Shown: piece by piece, positions 8,135 through 16,501 of the stretch
How the letters are laid out: each line of letters starts with the position of its first letter
Numbering within the stretch: position 1 is the stretch's first letter
Source of the DNA: Actinomycetota bacterium
Lineage (GTDB): Bacteria > Actinomycetota > Thermoleophilia > RBG-16-64-13
NCBI GenBank assembly: GCA_016278725.1
Contig: JADQBG010000015.1
Location: forward strand, 124,001-188,000
DNA: 64,000 bases
Direction of reading: 5' to 3'
Translations under genes and position numbers: made by a program
The notes under the pieces: model-generated
What the model was told of the DNA's origin: nothing
The model's database searches: none
The model's input: only the letters and a program-made list of their open reading frames with translations

Positions 8135-10183
8135 CTACGTCTGGATGACGATCGGGCGGTGACAGCGAAGGCAGCGCTTGGCTTCCGCCCGCGCGGCCGC
8201 GTCGCCGAGACCCAGTTCGGTGTGCTCGAAGTTCTGCCTGCGGTAGCCCGGCGGTAGCATCGGCATCTCGCGGCGCTTGCCGTAGTTCCCCTTGGGGTTG
8301 AGCGGATACCCGCTATCTTGAGCCCCGAAGTAGACGGCCAGCCGCTCGATCTTGTCCTGGGCGTCCTCGGCCACGGGTTCGCCGCGCAGGAACATATCCA
8401 TGTATTTCGCGACCTTCTTCCCGGCGAAGATCGCCTCGATCACGGAAGCTCCCCCGGTGATCGCGTCGCCGCCGACGAACACGCCCGGTTTGGTGGTCAT
8501 GAACGTCCGGCCGTCAGCCTGGAGGTATCCCCACTTGTTGACCTCCACTTGGGGATCCATGGAAAAGGGGGCGAAGTCGGGCATCTGTCCCACGGCCGCG
8601 ATAACCGAATCGGCCTGCATGGAGAAAGGCTCGCAATCGATGGCCACCGGGCTGCGACGGCCCGATTCGTCCGGAGGCCCTAACTCCATCGGCTGACAGA
8701 CCAAGGCGGACACGCAGGTGTCTCCCTCGCAGCTGAGGGGAGCGGAGAGCAGACGGAATTTGACCCCTTCCTCCTCGGCCTCCTCGATCTCCCACGGGTT
8801 GGCCGGCATCTGTTCGCGGGCTCGACGATAGACGATGGTGACTTCCTTGGCGCCCAGCCGAACCGAGGTGCGCGCGGCGTCCATGGCGGAATTGCCCCCG
8901 CCGATGACAAGCACGCTCTCGCCGATGTCGACCGATTCTCCCAGCGCGACCTTGCGCAGGAAATCGATCGCGTCCATGGACCCGGGCAGATCCTCGCCCG
9001 GGATGCGCAGCTTCTTGCCCGAGTGTGCGCCCACGGCGATGAAACTGGCCCCAAATTCTTCCTGCAGTTCGGCGAAGCTCACGTCCTGACCCACCCGCTG
9101 GTTATAGCGGATTTCCGCACCCTCGCGCTCGATCAGGGCGACTTCCCGCCGGATGACTGCCTTTGGCAGGCGATACTCCGGGATCCCCACCCAGAGCATC
9201 CCCCCCGGAACGGGCAGGGCCTCGAAGACCACCGGCCGGTATCCTCGGCGCGCGAGGTAATAGGCGCAGGAAAGCCCGGCCGGGCCCGAGCCGACAATGG
9301 CGACCCGCTCGCCCCGATTGGAACTGGGGCCCACCGGCCCGCGGATGGCGGCCATCGCCGGGACCTCCGCGGCTTCATCGGGACCCATGCCCAGATGCTC
9401 GCGCGGCTGGGTGCCCGCCCCTTGCATGTCGGCGTGTCCCCGTTCCCGGCCGACGTCCACCAGTGCCTCATCGTGGTCGGCGCACCAACGTTTGATCGAG
9501 TTGATGGCAATGGGCTCTCCGACGGCTTTCAGGGTGCAGTTGCCCTCGCAGGGATGATGACAGGTGCGTCCGATGATGGCGGGCAGCGGGTTGTCCTGCC
9601 GAACCACGCCGGCCCCGATATGGGGGTGATCCTCAGCCGCCTGAAAGATGTACCAGGGGCAATCGACCGTGGAAGGACAGGTCGACCGGCAGGGCGCCGT
9701 GACCCACCCGTGAAAGTCACCGTTCTGGCCGCAGACCTCGCCTGCGACATGCCGGCGGAAGTCCGCCTCCCCCGCGTCCAGCAACCCCAGCAGCGGATCG
9801 CGGATGGTATTGCCGATTCCGCACCAGGAGGAGTCGTCGATCTGTTCGGCGAGCGACCGTAGTTCCTCCAGATCGCCGGGACCGGCTGCGCCGTCGCGCA
9901 GGCGATAGAGAATGCGCCGCATGATCTGCGTTCCGATGCGGCAGGGGGTGCAGCGCCCGCAGGACTCCTTTTGCAGAAGGTCCAGATATTCGAGCGCCAA
10001 GCGCACGAAACAGACATCCTCGTGCGCCACCACGCCTCGCCAGGTGACCACAGCCTTGATCCCCTCGAGACCGGCGCTACCCATCTGCTCGATGACCCGA
10101 TCGACAGCAGGTCCACCCAGGTTCTGGGTCAGACACGCGACGAATTCACCTTGACGCACAACGTTCGGAGCCGCGGTCGACAC
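8135..10183 (-). CDS. NuoF-like iron-sulfur domain fused to GltD-type FAD/NAD(P) oxidoreductase
   Basis: The 682-residue protein starts at GTG 10183 behind a strong AAAGGAGG. Its first 150 residues match only the C-terminal 4Fe-4S domain of NuoF (SCGRCTPCRIG and the later SSWCGIG), without the FMN/NADH domain. A GltD-type iron-sulfur domain follows (CRSTCPSTVDCPWYI, GRTCHHPCEGNC). Then come the FAD site GSGPAGLSCAYYLARRG and the NAD(P) site VIGGGNSAMDAARTS, a FVGGDAITGGASVIEAI segment, and two C-terminal cysteines (CLRC). It probably moves electrons between ferredoxin-like or complex-I-like partners and NAD(P)H in the cytoplasm. No partner subunit is adjacent, so its physiological donor is unknown. 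Confidence 0.88.
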   Translation of the reverse strand: MSTAAPNVVRQGEFVACLTQNLGGPAVDRVIEQMGSAGLEGIKAVVTWRGVVAHEDVCFVRLALEYLDLLQKESCGRCTPCRIGTQIMRRILYRLRDGAAGPGDLEELRSLAEQIDDSSWCGIGNTIRDPLLGLLDAGEADFRRHVAGEVCGQNGDFHGWVTAPCRSTCPSTVDCPWYIFQAAEDHPHIGAGVVRQDNPLPAIIGRTCHHPCEGNCTLKAVGEPIAINSIKRWCADHDEALVDVGRERGHADMQGAGTQPREHLGMGPDEAAEVPAMAAIRGPVGPSSNRGERVAIVGSGPAGLSCAYYLARRGYRPVVFEALPVPGGMLWVGIPEYRLPKAVIRREVALIEREGAEIRYNQRVGQDVSFAELQEEFGASFIAVGAHSGKKLRIPGEDLPGSMDAIDFLRKVALGESVDIGESVLVIGGGNSAMDAARTSVRLGAKEVTIVYRRAREQMPANPWEIEEAEEEGVKFRLLSAPLSCEGDTCVSALVCQPMELGPPDESGRRSPVAIDCEPFSMQADSVIAAVGQMPDFAPFSMDPQVEVNKWGYLQADGRTFMTTKPGVFVGGDAITGGASVIEAIFAGKKVAKYMDMFLRGEPVAEDAQDKIERLAVYFGAQDSGYPLNPKGNYGKRREMPMLPPGYRRQNFEHTELGLGDAAARAEAKRCLRCHRPIVIQT

Positions 10184-10522
10184 CGGCAGTCCTCCTTTGC
10201 CTTCTTGGGCGCGATGGCAGGGAACCCCAAAGAGCATCCGCGCGCGGGCACCGTACTTTCTTGGGCCGCACCGAGTTACGAGCCGCACCGACGAGCCGCG
10301 GATGCTAAAGTCCTGCGAATGCTCGGCCGCCTATTCTAGAACAGCTCTCGCTCCATTACCAAGCTTTTGGGTTATGGTTGGACTTGCCTGGTCACCATAC
10401 CTTAGAGAAGCGGTTCACAATCAAGGCGCGTGGCGGCCGGCGGCTCGAACGGGGGCACGGAGAGGCCGGCCTCCAGGCGGGCGATGCGGTAGAGGCGACG
10501 GGGAATGTGCGGAGGGGTTTGC
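10184..10522. other. Divergent intergenic region, 339 bp
   Basis: This gap separates the NuoF-GltD gene (reverse) from the HIT gene (forward) and should hold both promoters. A weak forward match is TTGGAC then 17 bp then CTTAGA near 10378-10406. A six-base inverted pair TATGGT/ACCATA flanks the same area, and GCCGCACCGA occurs twice near 10267 and 10283. I see no convincing RNA gene or extra coding sequence. Confidence 0.4.
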
Positions 10523-11014
10523 GTGGAACGGCTTTGGGCTCCCTGGAGAATCGGCTACATCACCGCAGAGAGGCCCGAGGGCTGCGTCTTCTGCCTCAGC
10601 CGGGAAAGCCGGGACGACGCCGCCAGTTACGTGGTTTGGCGCGGACCGGAAGCCTACGTGATGTTGAACACCTATCCCTACAACAACGGCCACCTGCTGA
10701 TCGCTCCCTACCAGCACACCGGGGAACTCGAGCAACTCCCCGACTCAACCCTCCAAGAACTGATGTTCCTCGCCCGGGAGAGCGTCCGCCTGCTAAAGAG
10801 CGAATTCGGATGCGAGGGGGTCAACCTGGGCGCCAACCTGGGCGCGGCGGCCGGCGCGGGAATCGCAGAACATCTGCACCTGCACGCGGTCCCGCGCTGG
10901 GCGGGCGACAGCAACTTCATGACCTCGGTCGCCGCCACCCGGGTGATACCGCAGTCGCTGGAAAGCGTCTGGGAAACTCTGCACCCGGCCTTCCAGAAAG
11001 CGCTCGGGCGCTAG
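10523..11014 (+). CDS. HIT-family nucleotide hydrolase/transferase
   Basis: This 163-residue histidine-triad protein has an N-terminal CVFCLSRE (zinc-type CxxC), the central LNTYPYNNGHLLIAPY and the triad HLHLHAVPRW. Family members hydrolyse or transfer AMP from nucleotides such as Ap4A or adenylated substrates. GTG 10523 is preferred over the in-frame ATG at 10505 because GGAGGGG at 10511-10517 lies right before it and the family N-terminus (ERLWAPWR) begins there. The end overlaps the convergent LysE-type gene by four bases. Confidence 0.92.
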   Translation: MERLWAPWRIGYITAERPEGCVFCLSRESRDDAASYVVWRGPEAYVMLNTYPYNNGHLLIAPYQHTGELEQLPDSTLQELMFLARESVRLLKSEFGCEGVNLGANLGAAAGAGIAEHLHLHAVPRWAGDSNFMTSVAATRVIPQSLESVWETLHPAFQKALGR

Positions 11015-11745
11015 AGCAAACCGCGCATCCCCCACTGAAGGAAGTATCCGGCGAGCCCGAGGAGAAATACCCCGCAGAAACCGATCAGGGCTCGGTAGAA
11101 CCGCTGGCTCAAGAACCGGCGGCCATAGGCGACTCCGTAGGAGACCAGGCCGTACCAGGTGAAATCCGCGCTGATGTGCCCGATGAAGAACGCCACCACT
11201 CCCCAGGGACCGAGCGCGGCCGCGGACACCACATAGGCCGCCCCGATTGACGCCCACCAAAGGGACCAGTAGGGGTTGGAAGCGCTGATCAGTGCCCCTT
11301 GAGCCACGTGCCGGTACCAAGGACGCCGCAGGGGACCCGCTTCAGTGCGGCGGCCGGTTCTATCGACACCGGGAGCGCCGGCTCCGGAAGGGGCGTCGGC
11401 AAGACCGGACGGACCCAGGGGAAAAGCGGCTACCCGGTTCTGCAGCCCGTCGCGCAACATTCCCGCCCCCATCCAGAGCATGATCGCTCCACCAAAGAGC
11501 GCGATCAACGCGGGAACCGTGTTGCCGGCCAGAACCTGCGTAAGGCCCAGAGCCAGACCACCCAGCAGAACGAGTTCGAGCAGCGCGTGACCGATCATGG
11601 AAAGCGGGCCCACATGCGGGCCCTCGCGAGCGCTCTCGGCAACGACCAGCGTCAGGAGCGGTCCGGGGACTAGAGCCCCCGAGTAACCGACGACGAGTGC
11701 CGTTAAGAAGACGAGGCCGAGGCCGAAGAGGCCTTCTCCTCCCAC
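11011..11745 (-). CDS. LysE/RhtB-family translocator
   Basis: The 244-residue integral membrane protein has about six hydrophobic segments and the family's N-terminal pattern (GYSGALVPGPLLTLVVAES), a central cytoplasmic loop and a SASNPYWSLWWASIG segment. LysE-type proteins export amino acids or small metabolites; this substrate is unknown. GTG 11745 is chosen because GCAGGAGGG (reverse strand, 11760-11752) precedes it. The start lies inside the 3' end of the DUF1385 gene (43-bp overlap), so the two are probably cotranscribed and coupled. Confidence 0.85.
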   Translation of the reverse strand: MGGEGLFGLGLVFLTALVVGYSGALVPGPLLTLVVAESAREGPHVGPLSMIGHALLELVLLGGLALGLTQVLAGNTVPALIALFGGAIMLWMGAGMLRDGLQNRVAAFPLGPSGLADAPSGAGAPGVDRTGRRTEAGPLRRPWYRHVAQGALISASNPYWSLWWASIGAAYVVSAAALGPWGVVAFFIGHISADFTWYGLVSYGVAYGRRFLSQRFYRALIGFCGVFLLGLAGYFLQWGMRGLL

Positions 11746-12584
11746 GGGCGACCCTCCTGCTCGAGAATCTCGCGGAGCGCCGCGCGGGCGACCTCCATCT
11801 GATCCTCGGTCGGCTCTTCGGTGGTGAGAAACTTCTGGAGCACGTGCCCCGGTGAAGAAACCGCGCGGGCCAGAGTGGATTCCGGGTGGCGCGACATCCA
11901 CCGGAAGGCTTCCATGGCCGTCCCCAGACTGACGAGTCCGGTCAAAAGGGTGGCGGTGGGCCCGGGTTTGCGCTGAATCCGGCGCATCAGCACATTGCCC
12001 AACAGGTTGGTCGCCAGCAAGGGACCGACCAGGTTGGAGCCGCAGCGGTCGTGCTCCTTGGCCACTCGGCCCTCCCCGCCCTTCATCCAGCGTTCGTATT
12101 CACCGATTCCCCGGTGCTCGGCCCCGTGATAACCCGCAAGAGACGAGTTCTTGAGCGCCAACACCGCCGGCGCCAGCGAGAGAAGCACGGCCGAGAGCTC
12201 CTGGCGGAGAACCGAGTCCCCGTCGCCTCGGCGAAGCACGGCGGTGAGCAACGAGGTTACTCCGATCGTCGCCGCCACCCGGCTGCTTTCGATGGGCAGC
12301 ACCGCCTGTCCCAATTTGGATTTGACCTCGGGGAGAACGGCGAGCGCGTCCGCCAACCGCACGACACCGCGCAGCAGCGGATACTTGTCGAGGGCCTTCC
12401 CGCCCAGAGGCGCACGCTTCTTTCCGGAGGCGACCGATATCCCACCCGAGTCATCTCTGACCGCGGCGGCCCAGTATCTCGGAGAGTGGATGAGCAGGCC
12501 GTTGTGGAGCGCCATGCCCCCTAGGCGCAATTGGTCGGTTTCTGAGTGATTTCGTTGGGGAGAGTTACCGCTCTTGGTGTTCAT
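11703..12584 (-). CDS. DUF1385 (YqhQ-like) membrane protein
   Basis: The 293-residue protein carries the DUF1385 signatures: an early GGMALHNGLLIHSPRYWAAA, YHGAEHRGIGEYE, and KEHDRCGSNLVGP. The His/Glu-rich motifs suggest metal binding. Several hydrophobic segments place it in the membrane. The biochemical function of the family is not established. The Ser/Ala-rich C-terminus overlaps the start of the LysE-type gene. Confidence 0.88.
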   Translation of the reverse strand: MNTKSGNSPQRNHSETDQLRLGGMALHNGLLIHSPRYWAAAVRDDSGGISVASGKKRAPLGGKALDKYPLLRGVVRLADALAVLPEVKSKLGQAVLPIESSRVAATIGVTSLLTAVLRRGDGDSVLRQELSAVLLSLAPAVLALKNSSLAGYHGAEHRGIGEYERWMKGGEGRVAKEHDRCGSNLVGPLLATNLLGNVLMRRIQRKPGPTATLLTGLVSLGTAMEAFRWMSRHPESTLARAVSSPGHVLQKFLTTEEPTEDQMEVARAALREILEQEGRPWEEKASSASASSS

Positions 12585-12673
12585 CTTGGGAAATTAGCAC
12601 AGCACGGAGAACTCGTCCGCCTGCGCACCGGTCTGGTCATCCCAGGGCCCGGGCAGGGGATCCGGGGCGTCGG

Positions 12674-13876
12674 CTACGCGCCGTCCTCCGCGTCGGGGGC
12701 AACGACCGGCACCTGGCCGACAACCCGGCGCACGTCTCTCAATCGATAAGGCGCATACACGGCGATCGCCAGCACCCCCGCAACGAGGCCCATTAGCGTG
12801 AAGACGCGTTCCACTCCCAGCAAGGTCCCCAGCGCGCCGCCCATGAACAAGCCGGCCGCGCTGGCAAGCTGTCCGAAGCCGCTGCGGATGGCGATGACCC
12901 TGCCTTTGTCCGGACGAGCTTCGATCTCCTGAAATAGGGTCATCGAGCCCACGATCATGCCCACGTTGGCAACCGCCCCCACGGCCAGCAGCCCAACCGC
13001 CAGCGGGAAACTTTGGGCGAGCCCCACGAGACCGAGGCAGACCGCCATCCCCAGCATTGAAACGAAGACGTATGTATTCCGGTCCCCAGAATAGTTGATG
13101 CGGCTCGCAAGGACGCCGCCTGCAAGCCATCCGAGCGAGGTGATCACCTCCATGATGGAAAAGCCTCTGGCGCCCACGTCGTAAACATCCAGCGCCAAGG
13201 CATACGCGTTTGGTGTGGCCATCATCAGCACACTCATGGGGACGAGCGAGATGAGAAAGTTCGTGCGCAGTTCCGGCCGGGACCAAATGACCCCCAGCGC
13301 ACGGGGAGACTGCCGGACAAGGGACCAAAGCCGGGGCGCCGGCCCCACGGGCAAGACCCGGGGCAAACCAAACAGTAACAGCGCCGAGCCCAAGTAGGTC
13401 GCCGCATCCAAGGCGAAGGTGGCAAAGTAGCCAACGGTGACGACAAGCGCTCCGCCGATCAGATACCCGGCAAGCTCGGAACCGTCTCTCGCTATGCTCA
13501 GATACGAGTTGGACTTGATCAGGTCCTCGCGCCTGACGACCTCCCCCACGAGTTTGACCTGCGACGGGTTGAAGATCGAGGCCAAGATTCCGATGCTCGC
13601 CGACACCAGGTAGACGAAGCCAACCGAAAGTCCCAGCACGAGGGGGAGCGAAAGGATGAGCAAAGCGCGCCCGACGTCGGCGATCACCATCAGGCGTCGG
13701 GCTTCGAAGCGGTCGAGCAAAGCGCCGCCGACAAAACTCATCACCACGAGGGGAAGAGTGGCGGACGCCAAGATCCCTCCCATGTGGAAAACAGAGCCGG
13801 TGCGATCAAAGATCATCACTGCCAGGGCGACTGTGGAAATCGAAGTGCCCAGGCTGGACAAGCCCTGCGCGAACAA
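12674..13876 (-). CDS. Major facilitator superfamily transporter
   Basis: About twelve hydrophobic segments over 400 residues and the loop GGALLDRFEARRLMVIADVGRA mark an MFS permease of the Bcr/enterobactin-exporter-like (MFS_3) type, probably an exporter. The substrate is unknown. The only standard start is TTG at 13876, which gives a truncated first helix. A more natural N-terminus (KNRVLLRILFAQGLSSLG) would need ATA at 13903, which has GGGGG six bases upstream and no ATG, GTG or TTG in frame before the TGA at 13909. The gene is on its own transcript downstream of the HD-GYP terminator. Confidence 0.87.
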   Translation of the reverse strand: MFAQGLSSLGTSISTVALAVMIFDRTGSVFHMGGILASATLPLVVMSFVGGALLDRFEARRLMVIADVGRALLILSLPLVLGLSVGFVYLVSASIGILASIFNPSQVKLVGEVVRREDLIKSNSYLSIARDGSELAGYLIGGALVVTVGYFATFALDAATYLGSALLLFGLPRVLPVGPAPRLWSLVRQSPRALGVIWSRPELRTNFLISLVPMSVLMMATPNAYALALDVYDVGARGFSIMEVITSLGWLAGGVLASRINYSGDRNTYVFVSMLGMAVCLGLVGLAQSFPLAVGLLAVGAVANVGMIVGSMTLFQEIEARPDKGRVIAIRSGFGQLASAAGLFMGGALGTLLGVERVFTLMGLVAGVLAIAVYAPYRLRDVRRVVGQVPVVAPDAEDGA

Positions 13877-14019
13877 GATGCGCAGCAGAACTCTATTCTT
13901 TATGGGTCACCCCCTTGACCGCCGCGAACGTCGTCCGGATCACCGGTCCGGGCAGAGCTGACAAGCACTCTACCACCAGACATCTCCGCTGACCCTACAA
14001 CCAAAGGTAGAGGTTGAGT

Positions 14020-14040
14020 GAAAACAGCGGGTTGCCCGCG
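14020..14040 (-). terminator. Rho-independent terminator after the HD-GYP gene
   Basis: On the reverse strand GCGGG-CAA-CCCGC is followed by TGTTTTC, 22 bases after the HD-GYP stop codon. The stem is short but the T-rich tail is in place. Confidence 0.65.
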
Positions 14041-14060
14041 CTGCTACAAGCACCCGGACT

Positions 14061-15449
14061 CTACGTGATATCCCGAAGAAAGCGAACCTTTTGGAACTGC
14101 ACCCTGAAGTCGGCCTTCTGTCCCCGCCTATAATCTTCATCTCCCCGGCTGAGCACGGCCAGGAAGGCCTCGGCCACGTAGGGATCGAACTGACTCCCAC
14201 TTGCGGACCGCAACTCTGCCATTGCCTCCTCCGGCTCTCGCTTGCGGCTGTATGGGCGCTCTGAAACCATCGCCGAGTAGCTGTCGGCTATCGCCACGAT
14301 ACGGCTGACAAGGGGGATATCGCCCGATTCCAACCCCCGGGGATAACCCTGGCCATCGAACCGCTCGTGATGATGGAGGATGATTCTTCCGAGTTCTTCG
14401 AATTCGGTCATGTTGCTGAGAATCTCCTGCCCCGCGCCGGCATGTCCCTGCACCACCTCCCACTCGGCCTCGCCCAAGGTCGTCGGGCAGTTGAGAATGC
14501 TGTCGGGAATGCTGATCTTACCAACGTCGTGGAGCAACCCGCCCAGGTGGGCCAGGGCACGCTCCCGCGAGGAGAGTCTCAGTTCGGCGGCGGTGTCGTA
14601 GGAGTAAAGGGCGACGGCCGCGGAATGCTGCCCTGTGTAATTGTCTTTCAGGTCGAGTGCGGTGAGCATGCTCCCCGCCATCTCCAAGGAGAACTGCTCC
14701 AAACTTTGAGCGAGGTCACGCTCTCGCGCAAAAGCCCGAAACGCGTAGACGAGGCCAAGGACCGGGAGCAGGTAGAGCAGAAAGCTGGCGGTCCCATAGT
14801 TGTTGAAGCTAAAGAGAAGAACCAGACTGATGAACAAGAAGAAAACGTGGAATGGAACAAACGGCGCGAAGGCCTCATGAAACAACGATAGCGGTCGCAC
14901 CCCTCTCCGAAAGTACATAATCGGTACAAACAAGCCGAAATTGATCGTCTGGTATGTCGCAGCCGCAAGCACTCCAGGCACAACCACACCTAGGAAATCG
15001 TTGGAGATAAGCCCAGCGGTAAACCAATATACGATTGCGGTAACGCCCGTGGTGAGAACGAAAGAGCTGACAACGAACAGGTTGCGAGAGGTATTACCGC
15101 GTTCAAACCATCCGGGAAAAGCCCCGACAGCAACGAGTGCGCCCCCAAGCGGGCCAAGAATAGTCGCGGCAAGAAAATCCGCGAGGAACGCGGCTGAAAC
15201 TTCCATCCCGTTGCCAAGCCGAATTCTTTGCGAATCGGCAAAAATACCGATTCCCGTGAAGAAGAGAATACCGATCAGCGAGAATCGAGGGAGGTGCGAC
15301 CAGGTTGCTTGCAGCAGAGTCATCAAGCCTAGAAAAGCAAGAGCGCCCAGCACGACAGCCCCGACGTAGATACGGGACCAATCGAGTTGCGCGCTTTGCC
15401 CTGTAGCTACTCCGCCCGGAACGGGTGAACTAGCTTCGGCGGAGTCCAC
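14061..15449 (-). CDS. Membrane HD-GYP domain protein, probable c-di-GMP phosphodiesterase
   Basis: Roughly residues 25-250 form a membrane region of seven or eight hydrophobic segments, likely a sensor. A short linker then leads to an HD-GYP domain with LGGLLHDVGKISIP (the HD pair near residues 307-310), GHAGAGQEILSNM and HHHERFDGQGYPRG (the GYP motif). HD-GYP enzymes usually linearise cyclic di-GMP and so set motility, attachment or development. ATG at 15455 touches GGGAGAGG, so GTG at 15449, six bases after that site, is the better start. No c-di-GMP cyclase is in the window. Confidence 0.93.
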   Translation of the reverse strand: MDSAEASSPVPGGVATGQSAQLDWSRIYVGAVVLGALAFLGLMTLLQATWSHLPRFSLIGILFFTGIGIFADSQRIRLGNGMEVSAAFLADFLAATILGPLGGALVAVGAFPGWFERGNTSRNLFVVSSFVLTTGVTAIVYWFTAGLISNDFLGVVVPGVLAAATYQTINFGLFVPIMYFRRGVRPLSLFHEAFAPFVPFHVFFLFISLVLLFSFNNYGTASFLLYLLPVLGLVYAFRAFARERDLAQSLEQFSLEMAGSMLTALDLKDNYTGQHSAAVALYSYDTAAELRLSSRERALAHLGGLLHDVGKISIPDSILNCPTTLGEAEWEVVQGHAGAGQEILSNMTEFEELGRIILHHHERFDGQGYPRGLESGDIPLVSRIVAIADSYSAMVSERPYSRKREPEEAMAELRSASGSQFDPYVAEAFLAVLSRGDEDYRRGQKADFRVQFQKVRFLRDIT

Positions 15450-15490
15450 TACCATCCTCTCCCTGCTATGGCATGGCTATCCATTGTCTA

Positions 15491-15511
15491 TTCGACCCTA
15501 AGATGGTCGAA
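15491..15511. promoter_or_regulatory. Inverted repeat upstream of the HD-GYP gene
   Basis: TTCGACC and GGTCGAA are perfect 7-base arms separated by seven bases, about 40 bp before the HD-GYP start. The size suits a dimeric repressor or activator; a leader hairpin is an alternative. Confidence 0.5.
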
Positions 15512-16035
15512 CTTTAGCAGAAAGGGGAGAGATTTAGGTTATTGCTACCAGCCTACGAACCGCATCCCATTCTCCTCTCTCCCTTGACCGTCCCGTCCGG
15601 GCCGGCTCGCGCCACCCTTCAGATCCCTCGACGGCCAAACTTGACACCGACCAAGTCGTCCGGGGGTCCCATCCTCCCGGCCAACCGGCCTCGGGCAAAA
15701 AAATCGTTTCATCCAACGTGACGAAACTGTGCTTACTTCTGTCGCCCAAGGCAGTCTAGACGTTATCGTCGGCTAGAAGATATGTCAAACGCTAATGTGC
15801 TGCTGCCTTCGTGCAAAGTTAGAAGTGTCTATGAGAGTCGATAATCTTTCGGCAGGTGACAAAGAATATTGTTTGCGTACTTGCCATGTAGCAACGCCCA
15901 CAATCACACGTGACCCCAGAATACAGATGGCAGCCCACGAATTCTTATCTGGGCTGCAAAAACTAAGTAATCGGGCGGTAAGTGGCTGGATCGGAGACCG
16001 GAAAACACGCTGCTACTTAGGGTAGCAACGCCGGA
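15512..16035. other. Non-coding, AT-richer gap with hairpins and an 11-bp direct repeat
   Basis: No credible gene is seen; two short reading frames here (15534-15749 and 15795-16025) resemble nothing and lack ribosome sites. From about 15770 the DNA is clearly less GC-rich than its neighbours. It holds a perfect 8-bp stem (GCAGCCCA at 15930-15937 with TGGGCTGC at 15950-15957) and a GCTAC-TTAGG-GTAGC hairpin at 16012-16026. The 11-mer GTAGCAACGCC occurs at 15888-15898 and 16022-16032. It may be a structured RNA, a regulatory leader or the remnant of an inserted element. Confidence 0.45.
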
Positions 16036-16404
16036 ATGGCACCAGATAATCACTTTATGGTGCACACAATGATCGTCTCGCCCAGCGCTTCAACGACCAC
16101 AGAAAAGCCGGGGCGGGAGTCGCATTCTTCTCAGAGCCCATCCCGTTGGACGAATGCTATTCTGGACGCCATGGCCTGTCTTCCCGAGAACCACGAGCGG
16201 ATCATGCGCTATCTGCGTGAGGCCTACCAGGCCAACACGGAGGCCGAAGTCTCCGGGCACGAACTCCAGCACGAACTCGATTTACCGGCCGAGGAGATCA
16301 GAGCTTGCGTGGCGAGCCTTGCGTCCTCGGGCCTGGTGAGCGCCGAGTTCTTCCCGATCAACCTCTGGATACGGCTGACCGACGCGGGCCTCGAAAAGGC
16401 CTAG
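16036..16404 (+). CDS. Small winged-helix-like protein of unknown function
   Basis: The 122-residue product has a polar, Ser/Thr-rich first third and a compact C-terminal part resembling a winged helix (PENHERIMRYLREAY, LPAEEIRACVASLASSGLV, LWIRLTDAGLEKA). I recognise no named family. Starts at 16036, 16057 or 16171 are all possible and none has a strong ribosome site, so the N-terminus is uncertain. It converges on glgP. A second small wHTH protein with a similar closing pattern lies at 20754-21047. Confidence 0.55.
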   Translation: MAPDNHFMVHTMIVSPSASTTTEKPGRESHSSQSPSRWTNAILDAMACLPENHERIMRYLREAYQANTEAEVSGHELQHELDLPAEEIRACVASLASSGLVSAEFFPINLWIRLTDAGLEKA

Positions 16405-16501
16405 GCCGGCCGACCCCGAGGGGCTGAGAGTGCCTGGGAGCCCGGCACAAGAGGGCCTGAGAGAACCCGGCGCATGTTCACGTGCCGCTAAGGAGGCTCG
16501 G

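Noticed and set aside
15534..16025. Two short frames (71 and 76 codons) in the AT-richer gap
   Set aside because: No ribosome sites, no family resemblance and overlap with hairpins.
16405..16501. String with CTGAGA and GAACC pieces resembling a TPP riboswitch
   Set aside because: It lies between two converging 3' ends, so no gene is downstream to control, and the pairing order does not match a TPP aptamer. Likely a terminator-like region.
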